Part shown: positions 12,561 to 23,716 of the stretch, one piece after another | How the letters are laid out: each line of letters starts with the position of its first letter | Position numbering within the stretch: position 1 is the first letter of the stretch | Source of the DNA: Chamaecrista fasciculata | Lineage: Eukaryota > Streptophyta > Magnoliopsida > Fabales > Fabaceae | Length of the DNA stretch: 64,000 nucleotides | Reading direction: 5' to 3' | Assembly: GCA_003254925.1 (NCBI GenBank) | Contig: QANZ01046111.1 | Location: forward strand, 113,646 to 177,645 | Translations under genes and position numbers: made by a program | Notes under the pieces: model-generated | What the model was told of the DNA's origin: nothing | The model's input: the letters and a program-made list of their open reading frames with translations, nothing else | Database searches by the model: none

Positions 12561-13020
12561 AGGACAAAAGTATTAATTTTGTCCCCAATCTTTTACATTT
12601 TCATCAATTTTATCTTTTGACTAACTTCTTTTAATAAACTAACGACAGACTGCATCTTGTTTTTCAATCTGAGTTAAGATTTAAGTTTATTTTTCTATCA
12701 ATTTTACATTATATATCGTTTGTCATATCTAATATTATATGGGTCCACCCCTTTCTGGTTGTCCATGTTTAAAACTATAGTTTATGAAATTAAAAATAAG
12801 AGAAAATTTATTATTTAGTCTCTCTTTCTTTACTAAGTTAACAATTTAGTCCCTTATTTATTTTACATACATATTTGCGTGCCCGTTAGGGCACGCAAAG
12901 CCCCTAGTAGATTATATTGTTATTATTTGGAGAAATTGAGTACGAACTTAATCCCCAAAAAAAATTTGAAAACAAAATTAACGATAAGTGTAAAATTTGG
13001 AGATGAAATGACTATTTTTT
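12561..13020. mobile_element. MITE split by a Helitron, same family as 61784-62157
   Basis: The sequences 12561-12727 and 12908-13020 together align, in inverse orientation, with 61784-62157. Shared landmarks include 'gactgcatcttgtttttcaatctgag' split around its middle and the end phrases 'aaaagtattaattttgtcc'. The only large insertion relative to that copy is the 180-bp element at 12728-12907. Confidence 0.75.
12728..12907 (+). mobile_element. Small non-autonomous Helitron, 180 bp
   Basis: Begins TCTAATATTATATGGG and ends in CTAG. A perfect 8-bp hairpin (GCGTGCCC, loop GTTA, GGGCACGC) lies 7 bases before CTAG. It is inserted exactly between A (12727) and T (12908) with no target duplication, the rolling-circle signature. 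Aligning the flanks to the related MITE at 61784-62157 restores an ungapped site, so the boundaries are supported by comparison. A second 180-bp copy is at 47474-47653. It codes for nothing. Confidence 0.88.
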
Positions 13021-14222
13021 TTTTGTTAAAAAAATAGGGGTGAATAGATGTCAAAAAGAAAAGTGGTCAATATAACATTGGTGTCTATCAAAAGAAATGG
13101 CATGGTTGGTATTTGGTGAGAAAATAGATGATTTTCTTAGGTGGTTTTCTGATTTATTTATTTATTCATTTATTTTTGGAACCAAATTTTCATAGCTGTT
13201 TTAATAAATTATGTGCTTCATTAACCATTCCAACTCAATTGGGTAATTCCTTAGCTGTTTGCAGGACCACTGATGTTGGAGGTGTATAGCATAGGGTTTT
13301 CTTATTTTAAAGTAATTTTTTAAAATTTCAAAAATACAAAACAAAAAAATGTGTATATATTAAACTCTATTCTTAAGAATAATAGTAAAATACTATATGG
13401 AAAAGAGTTTTCACTTTTCACTAACCGTAATTTTGGATTATTTGTAAATTTCAATTAATTTTCTGAACATGTTCTTGAAAATAATTTGACTTAATTTTTA
13501 ATTCAGTCATTATAATTTAAAGAATCCACTTTTTATATATTTGTTTCATGAAAACACCTAAACGGCTGAGACAACATGCTTATGGAGCACTACTGTAAGA
13601 TCCAATTCTTTTNTGGTGAAAGTCACTCTGACATCTCAAACAAGTTACTATGTTCAGATTGTTTTGAAATAACTTATCCTTATTTCCAACTTTTTTAAAC
13701 CCCCCCTCCATGTAAAAGAAAAAATCAAGCCAAAGATCTTTTCATTTTACCACATTAATAATAGGTAGTACATAAATTTCAAAACTAATGAAAAATGACT
13801 GCTAATACTACACATAAACTGTTTCATTATTGTATTTTTTTCTCCCCTTATTTTGGGGATACAAGAAAGATAGTCCAGCTTGCAACCTTTTATTCAAACT
13901 CCATTCTCCAAGTAGCCAGCCTAAGGTGGTGTGCATAAATTAAAGGTAAATCTTCATAAACCACCAATTCAATGTGCTATTTGGCCTTATTCTTGTATGT
14001 TCTTGAGCATAGACTGTGCTGAGAGCTCAATTTGGATCATTTATAGTGTACTATAAGTGAAGTGGAGAGAGAGAACAAATAAAGAGAGAAAGTGGGCTCC
14101 ACTGACACTTTTTCTCTCTAACCTATTCCTATCTCTCTCAGCACTACACCCTAAAGTACTATAGAGGATTCAAAGTGGCTTAGAGATACATGTTTTCAAC
14201 TGTTATATCAAAGAAAACTTAA
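13021..14222. other. AT-rich intergenic DNA, no supportable gene
   Basis: AT-rich with one undetermined base near 13.61 kb. The part nearest 14222 is the expected 3' untranslated region of the magnesium transporter gene. A short imperfect palindrome around 14035-14165 ('tatagtgtact', 'gagagagaac') is visible. Nothing else can be supported. Confidence 0.4.
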
Positions 14223-17200
14223 CTAATTAAGCAACTTTTTGGATCTGGCATATCCCAACAACAGCAGGAAAAGCAACACGCAAGCTGCAGAAACCGAGAT
14301 GACAAAGATCCAAAATATTCCATCTGTTTCATATAATTGACAGGGAATGTTCATACCAAATGAACCACAAATCAGAGTATTAACACTAATAGCAAACGAT
14401 GCAAGGGTCAGTGTCAACTGCAACTGGATGAGTTCATTTCGTTGGTTGTCAAGTTGGATGTTGACATAATCTTCTGTGTCATCAATGTACTCTCTTACCT
14501 GCAAACCAATAGCCAATAACAACCCATGACATCCCAAGAAACAAGTGAAACTCACGGTATTTTTAACTCAACACGTTCTTTGCAGTTATCATTTTTGGAT
14601 ATGCTTCATTTTGATAGTTCAAAAATTCAATATGCTTCACCTCACTTTCAAAAACGTCATAATCCCATCCCCAAATCACAAATGTCCAAGTCCATAATAT
14701 TTTCAAATGGTCCCTTCAAGGACATCCGATACTGTTTTCAAATGTAGATTTAACATGCTCATTTGAAATTTCCCATCTAAAAGTTTAATTGCAGCATAAG
14801 ATAACAAAAGAATCAAAATAGAATCAAAACAGAATGATATGTTCATCCTTCAATGTTGGACAAAGCAGGTCCAGAATCTGGTCCTACTGAAACAGTTCTA
14901 TCATGATTATTCTCTGATCAATAAATAGCACTTACGGACAATATCTTGTTACAAGTTCCATCCAACTGCATAAAATATGCCTCCAGCAACATCTCCAGCT
15001 CCTCCACGTCATAATAATCCCAAAAGTTATGAGTCACAAGACTTCCACTTCTTCCACTTTTGAAAGAAAATTGGCTATTGAAGGTTCTGGCTCCCAGATG
15101 AGCCTCAGACTGTTGAATTTGTATCCACTTCCTAGTCAAATGTAGTTGTGCCATATCTTCATTATCATCTAATAGGTGTTCGATTTCATCCCTTACCTGA
15201 AAAGGTGGGGGCCATGTACTTCACCATAAGTATGATGTAGCTTATAGATAATAGAATGCATCATGAAACCAAAGGAGCTTAAATTGCAAGACTTGTTCAT
15301 ATGAACAGAGAACAACAGCTTCGTTGTAGATTACACATTTAAAGTAGATAACTATAACAATGTGTTATGTACCAATGGAAATTCAAGCAATTAAACGGAA
15401 AGGAGAGAAATACTTCTTTCTGCTTGTTAACTACATATTATGAAAATTGAGAATTGAATTTCATTTCTTATAGAAATCTTTAATCTTCCTGTTGACATTA
15501 ACTGTTAAAGATCTTCCTTAGAACTCTTGATGATACAATTATTCATAAAGTAGGTCCTTTTCCAAAATCTTAATGCTTCATCCCTCAACTTCTACAGCTG
15601 CCTATATGTAACTTCAGAACTATTCTAAAGCACTAACAGAAACTTTGATAAGTGGATATTAACAGAAGATGGTACTTGTGGAGCATACCTTTTGCACACG
15701 TGCCAGTGAACGTGTAAGATTACTCTTCAAACTTCGCACATTTTGAAGATTCTTGGTGCTAACATTCCTAGCCAATTCATCCAATACAGGGTATGCACCT
15801 CTCTCAAGGTCTGTGGCACTTGAGTCCAAATATGTGCAAACAACTTCTAAAGCAATCTCCAGAACTTGAAACTCAAACGGAAGCTCATGCTGAAAACTTT
15901 CAGCAGGCTGTGGCTTTGGTAAACCTTCACTGCCAGCTAAAGCCTGCATTTCATTTTCTTGTCCTTCAGCGAGGTCATGAAGTTTAGGTAGAAATTTATG
16001 TGGAAGTTGTTGCTCGAGTTGTTCAACAAATGGACGAACCTCCTGGCAATGAGGATCAAGCAATAGCACTTCTTCAGCTGTGACTATAGCCTTTATAAAC
16101 TCCAAATTCACTACCATTGCTTTCTCCCTGGCTGCACAGACGGAAATTATATGTGATTCCATACACCATCATAATCATGATAGAACTTTAAGGAAAAAAT
16201 GAAAACAAAAAAAATAGAATTATTATACTAATAATCGTGTATAAAAAACTCAGGAACCAACAGCAAACTGATAAAATGTCCCCTAAGACAAACATTAGTT
16301 TTCTACTTTTTTTTCCTCATAAAAATCAAAAAGCAACATGTAGAAAAAACCGAATACTAAAGAAACAATTAATTACAGAAAAGCTTAAACTATAATAGTT
16401 GCCAGTCCTTTTAGCAAGACGTATGAATGCAGAGTACACATATGGTGAAATGTAGACTGCATCTATTAAGAAAAGAAAATAATGAATGAACATATTTTCA
16501 ATCTAATCCAAATATAGACGGAGGAAAATACGATTTAAACCCAAAATTCCACGAAAGTTTATTTCTAAGTTTATGCAACAGTTAATCACATTATTATCTG
16601 TCTTGGGCACGCTTGTTAGTAATAATTTATTACTACTAATAATCACTCGGCAGTCAGTGCTGGCGAGCATGCATGGTATTGGTTTTAGTGTACATACAAA
16701 TCATACAGAGCCAATATTTGTCAATCCTCCAGAAGAGTAAATCAGTTCAGCAAGGCACAATGTGAAAATTCAAATTGCAACCCCCCATCTTCGATCCAAA
16801 TGCTCATAGAACAACTCACAAGCATTATTTTAACTCACTCATCCCAGTCTCAAGTTCAGTTGCCATGGAACATCCAGATAGATCAAAGCATGAAATAATT
16901 TTAATGTTGAAGTCCCACGTTACTTGGTTAAATGACCTTCTAACTCTATATATATAATGAGGCAATCATCTCCCTTAGAATTCTTTTGGGTGAGTTACGC
17001 TTTTCTACATGGTATCAGAGCCTGATTTGGGCATGCGTGGATAGATAGGCTGCACTGAGAATAACTCATTGGCTCTGACCTCACGTGTTGAAGTCCCACA
17101 TTTGGTTAAATGATTTCTAACTCTATATATATATATATAATATAATGAGGCAACCTCTCCCTTTGAAATCTCTTCTGAGGTGAGTCCGGCCTTTCTACAT

Positions 17201-17552
17201 TTAACATAAACAACTGCATATATCTCCAGAAAACTTAAAGGCAACAAAATAGTGAGCCATTACCGAGAATATTGGACGAATGGGAGAAAAGAGGACCCAA
17301 AATTCTCAAATCCCTAGCCGGAATCGCCGCCCGTCTGGTAACAGCGTTTCTATCCAATTCAACGAGCTCCGATCGACCCAACCGATCAAACCTCATCCAC
17401 AGCCTCGTTCCACCGGCCTTCTTCTTGGCCTTAATAATCGCCGGAGAACCGGCCGGTTCCGTCGGCGGCGTCGGCGTCGGAATCTCTGCAACCTTCCGAT
17501 GATGACGGCGGCGCGTGGCGGAGCGGGCAAGAGAGAAAGGGCCCTTCCCCAT
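14223..17552 (-). CDS. MRS2-4: CorA/MRS2-type magnesium transporter, MRS2-4-like
   Basis: Four exons (17552-17264, 16131-15689, 15196-14936, 14498-14223) give 422 residues, and all phases close. The protein opens MGKGPFSLARS and has the AKKKAGGTRLWMRFDR block, the IPARDLRILGPLFSHSSNIL motif, the long helical ELPFEFQVLEIALEVVC section, VRDEIEHLLDDNEDMA, and REYIDDTEDYVNIQLDNQ. Two C-terminal membrane helices follow. The Mg2+-selectivity Gly-Met-Asn triad is at about 379-381, in FGMNIPC. MRS2 proteins form pentameric Mg2+ channels. The N-terminus and exon structure resemble Arabidopsis MRS2-4/MGT6 more than other family members, from memory. Which membrane it occupies cannot be told from sequence. 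Intron 1 contains a complete TRIM retroelement. Confidence 0.93.
16905..17199 (+). mobile_element. Complete TRIM retroelement in MRS2-4 intron 1
   Basis: Two direct terminal repeats start TGTTGAAGTCCCAC and end TTTCTACA (16905-17009 and 17086-17199). The primer-binding site TGGTATCAGAGC (17010-17021), complementary to initiator tRNA-Met, follows the left repeat directly. The internal region is only 76 bases. The 5-bp target duplication tttaa is at 16900-16904 and 17200-17204. All landmarks of a terminal-repeat retrotransposon in miniature are present. It codes for nothing and depends on other elements. It is antisense to the host gene. Confidence 0.93.
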
Positions 17553-18040
17553 AATTTATTCTCTATGAAATAGGAAGAGAAAGAAACAGAGAATAATCTT
17601 GGAATTCAAAGAGAAAGCGAAGGATTAGGGTAAAGCCATGGTTAGAGGTTGAAGGAATTTGAGATTGGTGATAAATGATGATGTGGGTCTTCTTCTTCTT
17701 CTGCAATTTGAGAATGGTGATTATGGGTTTCTTCTTCTTCTGCAATAATTGCATGCGTCTGCTTCTTCTTCTTCTTCTTCTTCTTCTTCTTCTTCTTCTT
17801 CTTCGCTTTCGATTTCGCTTTGATCTTCCATAAACGAACTTTGCAGTGTGGCTCAAAGAGGAAGAAACCAACATACAGGAAGGCGAAAGAAAGCAGGTGT
17901 AACAAACGAACCATAATTTTTGGATGCAAAATTCAACACATAATATTATACGGTTAATAACAGTATTGCTTTGCATGACTTTGTCCAAGAAAAAAACTAT
18001 ATTGCAGGACTGTTTTATATTTTATACAAATAGAGAATTA
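17553..18040. promoter_or_regulatory. MRS2-4 upstream region with a (CTT)n microsatellite
   Basis: Just upstream of the MRS2-4 start codon. A CTT/AAG triplet tract of about 48 bases occupies 17759-17805, with shorter CTT runs at 17690-17702 and 17728-17741. On the minus strand this is a GAA/AAG purine tract in the likely 5' leader or core promoter. Arg- or Lys-rich open frames here are products of the microsatellite. Confidence 0.5.
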
Positions 18041-19290
18041 TTAAATACTAAAGGTCAAAACCTTATTTTGGTTTTTAATATTTACTCTAAATTTTATTTT
18101 AGTCCTTAATATTTTTTCTATTTCATTTTGATCCTCATTATTTTCTAACAGATCTATTTTGGTCTATAACTACTGAATATGATCATATCTTTATCGTTTT
18201 AAGTTTGAATGCAATAAAATTTGAGTTAAGAGTTATATTTAATAAGTTCTTTCTTTCACCGGTTGAGGTTGTTGGCAAACATGGTCAAATCAAGCATAAA
18301 ATTGAATTTGAAAGTGGGCTACTCATTTCATGAATCATGAAGTTGGTGACTCATATATCTTTTTAAGTTTGAATATGACAAAATCAGAGTTATAAGTTAC
18401 TCTTAATGAATTCAATCTTTATCTAGTTAGAGTCATTGACGAACGAGATCAAATAACATTCTGAAATATAAACTATTTATTACATAGTCAAACAAATGAA
18501 GTTAATTATATATATTTTATTTAAAGTTCGACAAGTTATTTTTGACAAATCTTTCATCTACATAATTAAGATCATTCACAAATAAAATTAAATCAAACTC
18601 GAAATTAAATTTGCCAATGGACCAAAGATGAAAAATTGAGTAAAAATATAATAAAAAACATTAAACTAAAAAGATAAATAGTATACTTGAGGATATCTAT
18701 TTTCATAAATAAATGTGAATTTAATGCATCATGTTCCGTTATCTCAAGAATGCCATCTTTGTCTCTCAAATGAAACTGAGTCAATATCTCGGACAGTGTC
18801 CTACAAATTCTTCTCTTTCAGTGATTACTCCCTTTCATTACAATCTAGCATATATGTTTATCTTTTATCGCACGATTTATATAATCAAGGTTCACTCTCT
18901 ATCTTGTATTAAACTATTTCTTTCAATAAAAAAAATAAATAAAATTAAACCAAACTACAAACGAAATTTGAGAATGGGACCTTGTAAAAAAAAAAAAAGA
19001 TTGGGAAGGGGACCCAAAGATGAAAAATAAATAATATATTTGAGGATATTTTCATTAATAAATGTAAATCTAATGCATCATCTAACTTTTCTTAAAGGGA
19101 TTTCTTAAGATTTTTTAAAAATAATCATGTACCACAGGCCTTTCTATTTTCTAATAAGAAAATTCTTGGAAATTCTTTAACAAAAAAAAAAACGAAAAAA
19201 AAAAGAAAAGAAAATTGGGATCATTGTGGAATACAAGTGCGATAGGGCAGTTTGATGCCTCCATATAAAAGGGAACCCAAAAACTGACTC
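18041..19290. repeat. Degenerate tandem repeats between MRS2-4 and the DnaJ gene
   Basis: A unit of roughly 170 bases with 'aagtttgaat', a 'tgaattcaatcttt'-like phrase and 'gacgaacgagatcaaa' recurs about three times between 18200 and 18630, strongly diverged. The phrase 'ttgaggatat...aaatgtgaatttaatgcatcat' near 18690 recurs near 19035. No gene is visible. The start of the interval resembles 44510-44780 in its 'ttttggtcc'-type phrases. Confidence 0.5.
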
Positions 19291-20931
19291 CTAACACTTT
19301 CTTCATCCTTCAGCTGCTTCTCGAGCTCGTGGTCATTTTCATCCTCCAATTTCTTCTCTGTAAGTTTTCCTTTTTCTTCTTCTTATTCTTATTCTCTGAT
19401 CATATTTTCTTTTTGTTCACTTTCCCCATCACACATCGTACGACTTTTCTTTTTCGTTTCACATGATCCGTTTTAATTCACTCTTTCAATTTTGCTCCTG
19501 TTTCGTGGTTCCCGAGCTAAATGCTCCTGCTTTCTTTCAATTCCGCGAAGAATCCGACCTCTGTGTTTGAATACAAGAAACCCTTTGCGTTTTCGCCCAA
19601 CCCAGTTCGTTTTGTTGGTTCACGTGACATTTGAATCAATAAATAAGTGATTGTTTATCTTTTTCTTTGCTATTCGAGAAATCCAATGCCTGCTATAACA
19701 TTTATATGCTTGTGAATTGTGTGAGTTTGAAGGAGAATAATCAAGTAAATGATATTACAAATTAGTAATTTTTTTTTCTGAAGACATTTAATTATGTCTC
19801 CAAGTATTTGTGAACTAGGGTAGCTTTGTTGACTCTTGAAAGAGCGTCGTTTCGTGTTAATTATGAAGAAATTAAGATTTCACTTCCTTAACACTTTAAA
19901 GTTAATGATTAAGAGTTTCCTAGGTTTTCTTAATCTGATTTATTCATTTATTGTTTGCCATCCTCTCTGGATTTTCCTTTGAATTTTTTTTGGTGCCTGT
20001 GTTGGAATCAATGTAATGTAGGAATTAAACTTGTTTTTTCGTTGCCATAACAAAATTAATGCTAAGTTGAATTCTATAGATTCTTTTTGTTGCTTTTGCA
20101 TAGAATTTATGAAAATAGCATTTTCATACCTATAGAAAATGCAGACCAGCATGATTATAAGGTGGGAGGTGGGCTGTTCTTTCCATTTACATCTCTGTAA
20201 TGAATTAAAAAGGAAATCCTTTGTTTTTCTTTTTCGTTTTTTATGCTGTGATTTCCCAATGCTACTTTAAGTGATATACTAACATACAAAATGATTAATC
20301 TAATATTTATAAACTTTGATATTTGAGAAGTATATTATAATTATCTTTTGTGATATAGCAGTATTTAGGCCATTTTTCATTACACTTTTACAAGGAAATG
20401 ACTGAAACATCCTTTTTTTTTTAGTGAAAAAGTAAGTGCTTTTTGGTCCAAAATACAAATTTGGAGATCACTAACCTCGACAACATTAATGTGGAGGGTA
20501 GCATTTACCATATATGTATATATATGTTGGTGGCGTGGGGTAATGTACGAAGGAATTAGTTCAAAATTACTGTTAAGTGGCTTTCCCCTAACTTGTTGGA
20601 GATTTAGCAGTTGCTGGTCAGCTAGCAAATTTAGTAGATTCACTACTATTTCGGCCACTTGTGAATTGCTACATGTTTTATCAATATCTATAATATTCTA
20701 TGCCTTAGATGCATTAAATATCATCTGTACCGGTTCTTGGTTTTGCAATTTGGCTGCATGATGTATCTAATGTTCAGGGTGGCATTTAATTTATTGATTG
20801 AAAATTTCTCGGCAGCGCAGGTTCAATTTGTTAAAGTTAACTTCTAGAGGACATACTGAGTTGAATTGGAGCCATTGTGGGGCATCAAACGCTAACATAC
20901 TTCATATTTCCTGGTTTACTGGGTTGTCACG
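19291..20931 (+). promoter_or_regulatory. 5' leader and leader intron of the ZRF1-like gene
   Basis: A pyrimidine-rich stretch ending in tctct followed by the donor gtaagtttt at 19360 suggests an untranslated first exon ending at about 19359. A candidate acceptor is ggcag/cgcag at 20811-20820, about 110 bases before the start codon. This would be a leader intron of about 1.45 kb, a layout common in strongly expressed plant genes. No coding exon is visible in the interval. Confidence 0.55.
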
Positions 20932-22869
20932 ATGGCTGTGCATAGAAACCTTCGCCTTATTGCCTACACAGATGAGATTGTAGATGGGCAGCCAATTTTT
21001 GTTTCCTCGAATTCTCTTCCCGTCAAGGCTGGGAACTTTGAACCTGCTGGCCACGCCTTTCATTTTGCTGCCCTTAAACTTCTTGGTGTTGAGGAAGATA
21101 GTTCAGACGGTGATGATAAGAAAGCTGCTGATGATAAGGAACAGATGTATTATGCATCGTCTGATTCTTATAGCAGCAAGAGTAAAAAGAAATCTGGAGA
21201 CAAGCAACAAGATCACTATGCACTATTGGGTTTGAGCCATCTAAGGTATCTTGCTACAGAGGATCAAATACGGAAAAGCTATCGCGAAACCGCCTTGAAG
21301 TACCATCCTGACAAACAGGCTGCACTTCTACTTGCTGAGGAGACTGAAGCTGCAAAACAGGCAAAGAAAGATGAAATAGAAAGTCATTTTAAGGCAATCC
21401 AGGAAGCATATGAGGTGCTGATTGATCCTGTGAAGAGAAGAATTTATGATTCCACTGACGAGTTTGATGATGAAATTCCCACTGACTGTGCCCCACAAGA
21501 CTTCTTCAAAGTGTTTGGTCCTGCTTTTATGAGGAATGGACGCTGGTCATCTGTTCAACCAATTCCATCTTTAGGAGATGACAAAACTCCATTAAAAGAA
21601 GTTGATAAATTTTACGATTTCTGGTACACCTTTAAAAGCTGGAGGGAGTTTCCTCATGCTGATGAGTTTGATCTTGAACAAGCTGAATCTCGAGACCACA
21701 GGAGGTGGATGGAAAGGCAGAATGCAAAACTGTCAGAAAAAGCTAGGAAGGAAGAGTACGCTCGGATACGAACTCTTGTTGATAATGCTTATAAGAGGGA
21801 CCCAAGAATATTGAGGAGAAAGGAAGAGGAAAAAGCTGAGAAGCAAAGGAAAAAGGAGGCTAAGTTTCTGGCAAAAAAGTTGCAGGAAGAAGAAGCTGCC
21901 AGAAGAGCAGAAGAGGAGAAGCGACAGAAGGAGGAGGAAGAGAGAAGATCTGCCGAAGCTGCTTTACAACAAAAGAAAGTGAAAGAGAAAGAGAAAAAAC
22001 TCTTGCGGAAAGAGCGAACTCGCCTTCGAACACTTTCTGCTGCCATCTTGTCGCAACATTTACTTGACTTATCTGAGGATGATGTAGAAAGTCTCTGCTT
22101 GTCACTTGATATTGAGAATTTAAAGAGTTTGTGCGAGAAAATGGAAGGCAAACCAGTGTCCGAGCAAGCAGAAGTTCTAAGAGATGCTCGTGGTTGTAAG
22201 AAAGATGTGAATGATAAGAAAGATGAGAAAATTGATAAGCAGAATGGTTCTGTAAGGGCTAATGTTCCACTACCAAACAACACTGAGAAAAAGGAGAAAC
22301 CTTGGAGTAAAGAAGAGATTGAGCTATTGAGAAAAGGAATGCAAAAGTATCCCAAAGGAACTTCACGGAGGTGGGAAGTCATTTCAGAGTACATTGGAAC
22401 AGGAAGATCAGTAGAAGAAATTATGAAGGCAACCAAAACAGTTCTCCTTCAGAAGCCTGATTCTTCCAAATCATTTGATGCATTCCTCGAGAAAAGGAAA
22501 CCTGCGGTATCCATTGCATCTCCTCTTTCAACCCGAGAAGAGGTGGGAGAAACTACTTTAGGGAGTGCTGAAAACAACAATTCCTCAACAACAAATAACT
22601 CAAAAGACTCTCATGGCAAAAGTACTTCAGACAACCCAAACACTGGTGGTTCATCTGCTGCAAACACCGCTCCCTCTAGTTCAGAGCAAGATGTGTGGTC
22701 TTCTGTACAGGAAAGAGCACTGGTTCAGGCTCTTAAAGCCTTCCCCAAGGAAACTAACCAGAGATGGGAGCGTGTCGCAACTGCTGTTCCCGGTAAGACT
22801 GTGAATCAGTGCAAGAAAAAATTTGCATTGATGAAGGAGAACTTCAGAAACAAAAAAAGTGCTGTTTAA
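20932..22869 (+). CDS. ZRF1: ZRF1/GlsA-type DnaJ-SANT chromatin protein
   Basis: A single uninterrupted 645-residue frame. In order: an N-terminal family-specific segment (MAVHRNLRLIAYTDE), a J domain at about 95-177 with the catalytic HPD at 125-127, the zuotin-type region with FGPAFMRNGRWS and FYDFWYTFKSWREFP, a long charged coiled coil (about 285-375), and two SANT/Myb domains at about 455-506 and 587-640. Members of this family act as Hsp70 co-chaperones at the ribosome and as readers of ubiquitinated H2A in chromatin. In plants they affect cell division and Polycomb-linked development. The absence of introns in the coding region and the domain order match the Arabidopsis ZRF1a/b (GlsA) genes. 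The start is fixed by the family N-terminus. Confidence 0.93.
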   Translation: MAVHRNLRLIAYTDEIVDGQPIFVSSNSLPVKAGNFEPAGHAFHFAALKLLGVEEDSSDGDDKKAADDKEQMYYASSDSYSSKSKKKSGDKQQDHYALLGLSHLRYLATEDQIRKSYRETALKYHPDKQAALLLAEETEAAKQAKKDEIESHFKAIQEAYEVLIDPVKRRIYDSTDEFDDEIPTDCAPQDFFKVFGPAFMRNGRWSSVQPIPSLGDDKTPLKEVDKFYDFWYTFKSWREFPHADEFDLEQAESRDHRRWMERQNAKLSEKARKEEYARIRTLVDNAYKRDPRILRRKEEEKAEKQRKKEAKFLAKKLQEEEAARRAEEEKRQKEEEERRSAEAALQQKKVKEKEKKLLRKERTRLRTLSAAILSQHLLDLSEDDVESLCLSLDIENLKSLCEKMEGKPVSEQAEVLRDARGCKKDVNDKKDEKIDKQNGSVRANVPLPNNTEKKEKPWSKEEIELLRKGMQKYPKGTSRRWEVISEYIGTGRSVEEIMKATKTVLLQKPDSSKSFDAFLEKRKPAVSIASPLSTREEVGETTLGSAENNNSSTTNNSKDSHGKSTSDNPNTGGSSAANTAPSSSEQDVWSSVQERALVQALKAFPKETNQRWERVATAVPGKTVNQCKKKFALMKENFRNKKSAV

Positions 22870-23716
22870 AGTTTTATCAAACCATGGGATTTACTTCTAA
22901 TGATCGAAGAAATGAATTGAAGCGAGTGGAAAGTGGCCAATTTGGCCATAGCTGATAGGAGATATATATCATATTATCATATCTTAGTTCCTATATGTGG
23001 TAGTTTTTTCTTGCTTCTTTAGATTTTTATAGCTAATATATTTTTAGGTGCTGTAGCCCTTTGACTGTAGGTTTGTTTATTAGTCAATAAGCTATCAGCC
23101 AACAGGATATGTGTACCATTTTTTGGTGGTTTCGGAGAGATTGAACCTCAAGAGAGAATTATCCAACTCATCCCAATTCCATATTTTACCATTGAAATCG
23201 AGCTATAGTGACTATATATGCACATGCACACACAATGCACCTCCATGAAGAAGCTTCATTTTTGTCAAGTGAGCATACATAGGGCATATATATCAGATTG
23301 TATTGTTAGTACCGTGGTGTTTATATTCATATTATGCCTTTTTGTTTATGTCAGCCTCCATGCTTCTTGAAATATATGAGTGGTGATGTGGAAGTTCATA
23401 CTTCGTAGGATCCTCTTGAAGGCTGTAAAAGCATACTGAGAGATGTAAATGAACAATCTTGTTATCTTCCCTTAACTTTCACATAAGTGAAACGTTCAAA
23501 ATTAAAATTATCATCATATCAAAAACCAATTCAAAATTAAGCTATTTTAAGAATACGTGTACTACAAAATTAAATTTAAATACGGCACAATTAAAGGAAA
23601 GCAAATAGTAGTGTCCAGTATTTGATGATGTTAAACAATGCATAGCTCACAGGATCTCAAAGCTAAACATTTAGCTATTTCATGCAAGTGTTAGTTAGTT
23701 CATCAAGATAAGAATC
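22870..23716. other. Convergent intergenic interval
   Basis: Holds the 3' untranslated region of the ZRF1-like gene. From about 23240 it contains sequence also found at 35300-35350 ('cacctccatgaag', 'tcatttttgtcaagtgag'), the downstream flank of the second plant-mobile-domain copy. That marks the low-coordinate limit of the duplicated unit. No gene is seen. Confidence 0.6.

Noticed and set aside
17563..17988. Arg- or Lys-rich frames upstream of MRS2-4
   Set aside because: They are created by the CTT/AAG microsatellite at 17759-17805 and have no family similarity.
21789..22436. 215-residue antisense frame inside the ZRF1-like gene
   Set aside because: It lies opposite the coiled-coil coding part. 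Its Ser/Phe-rich composition is the complement of Lys/Glu-rich codons.
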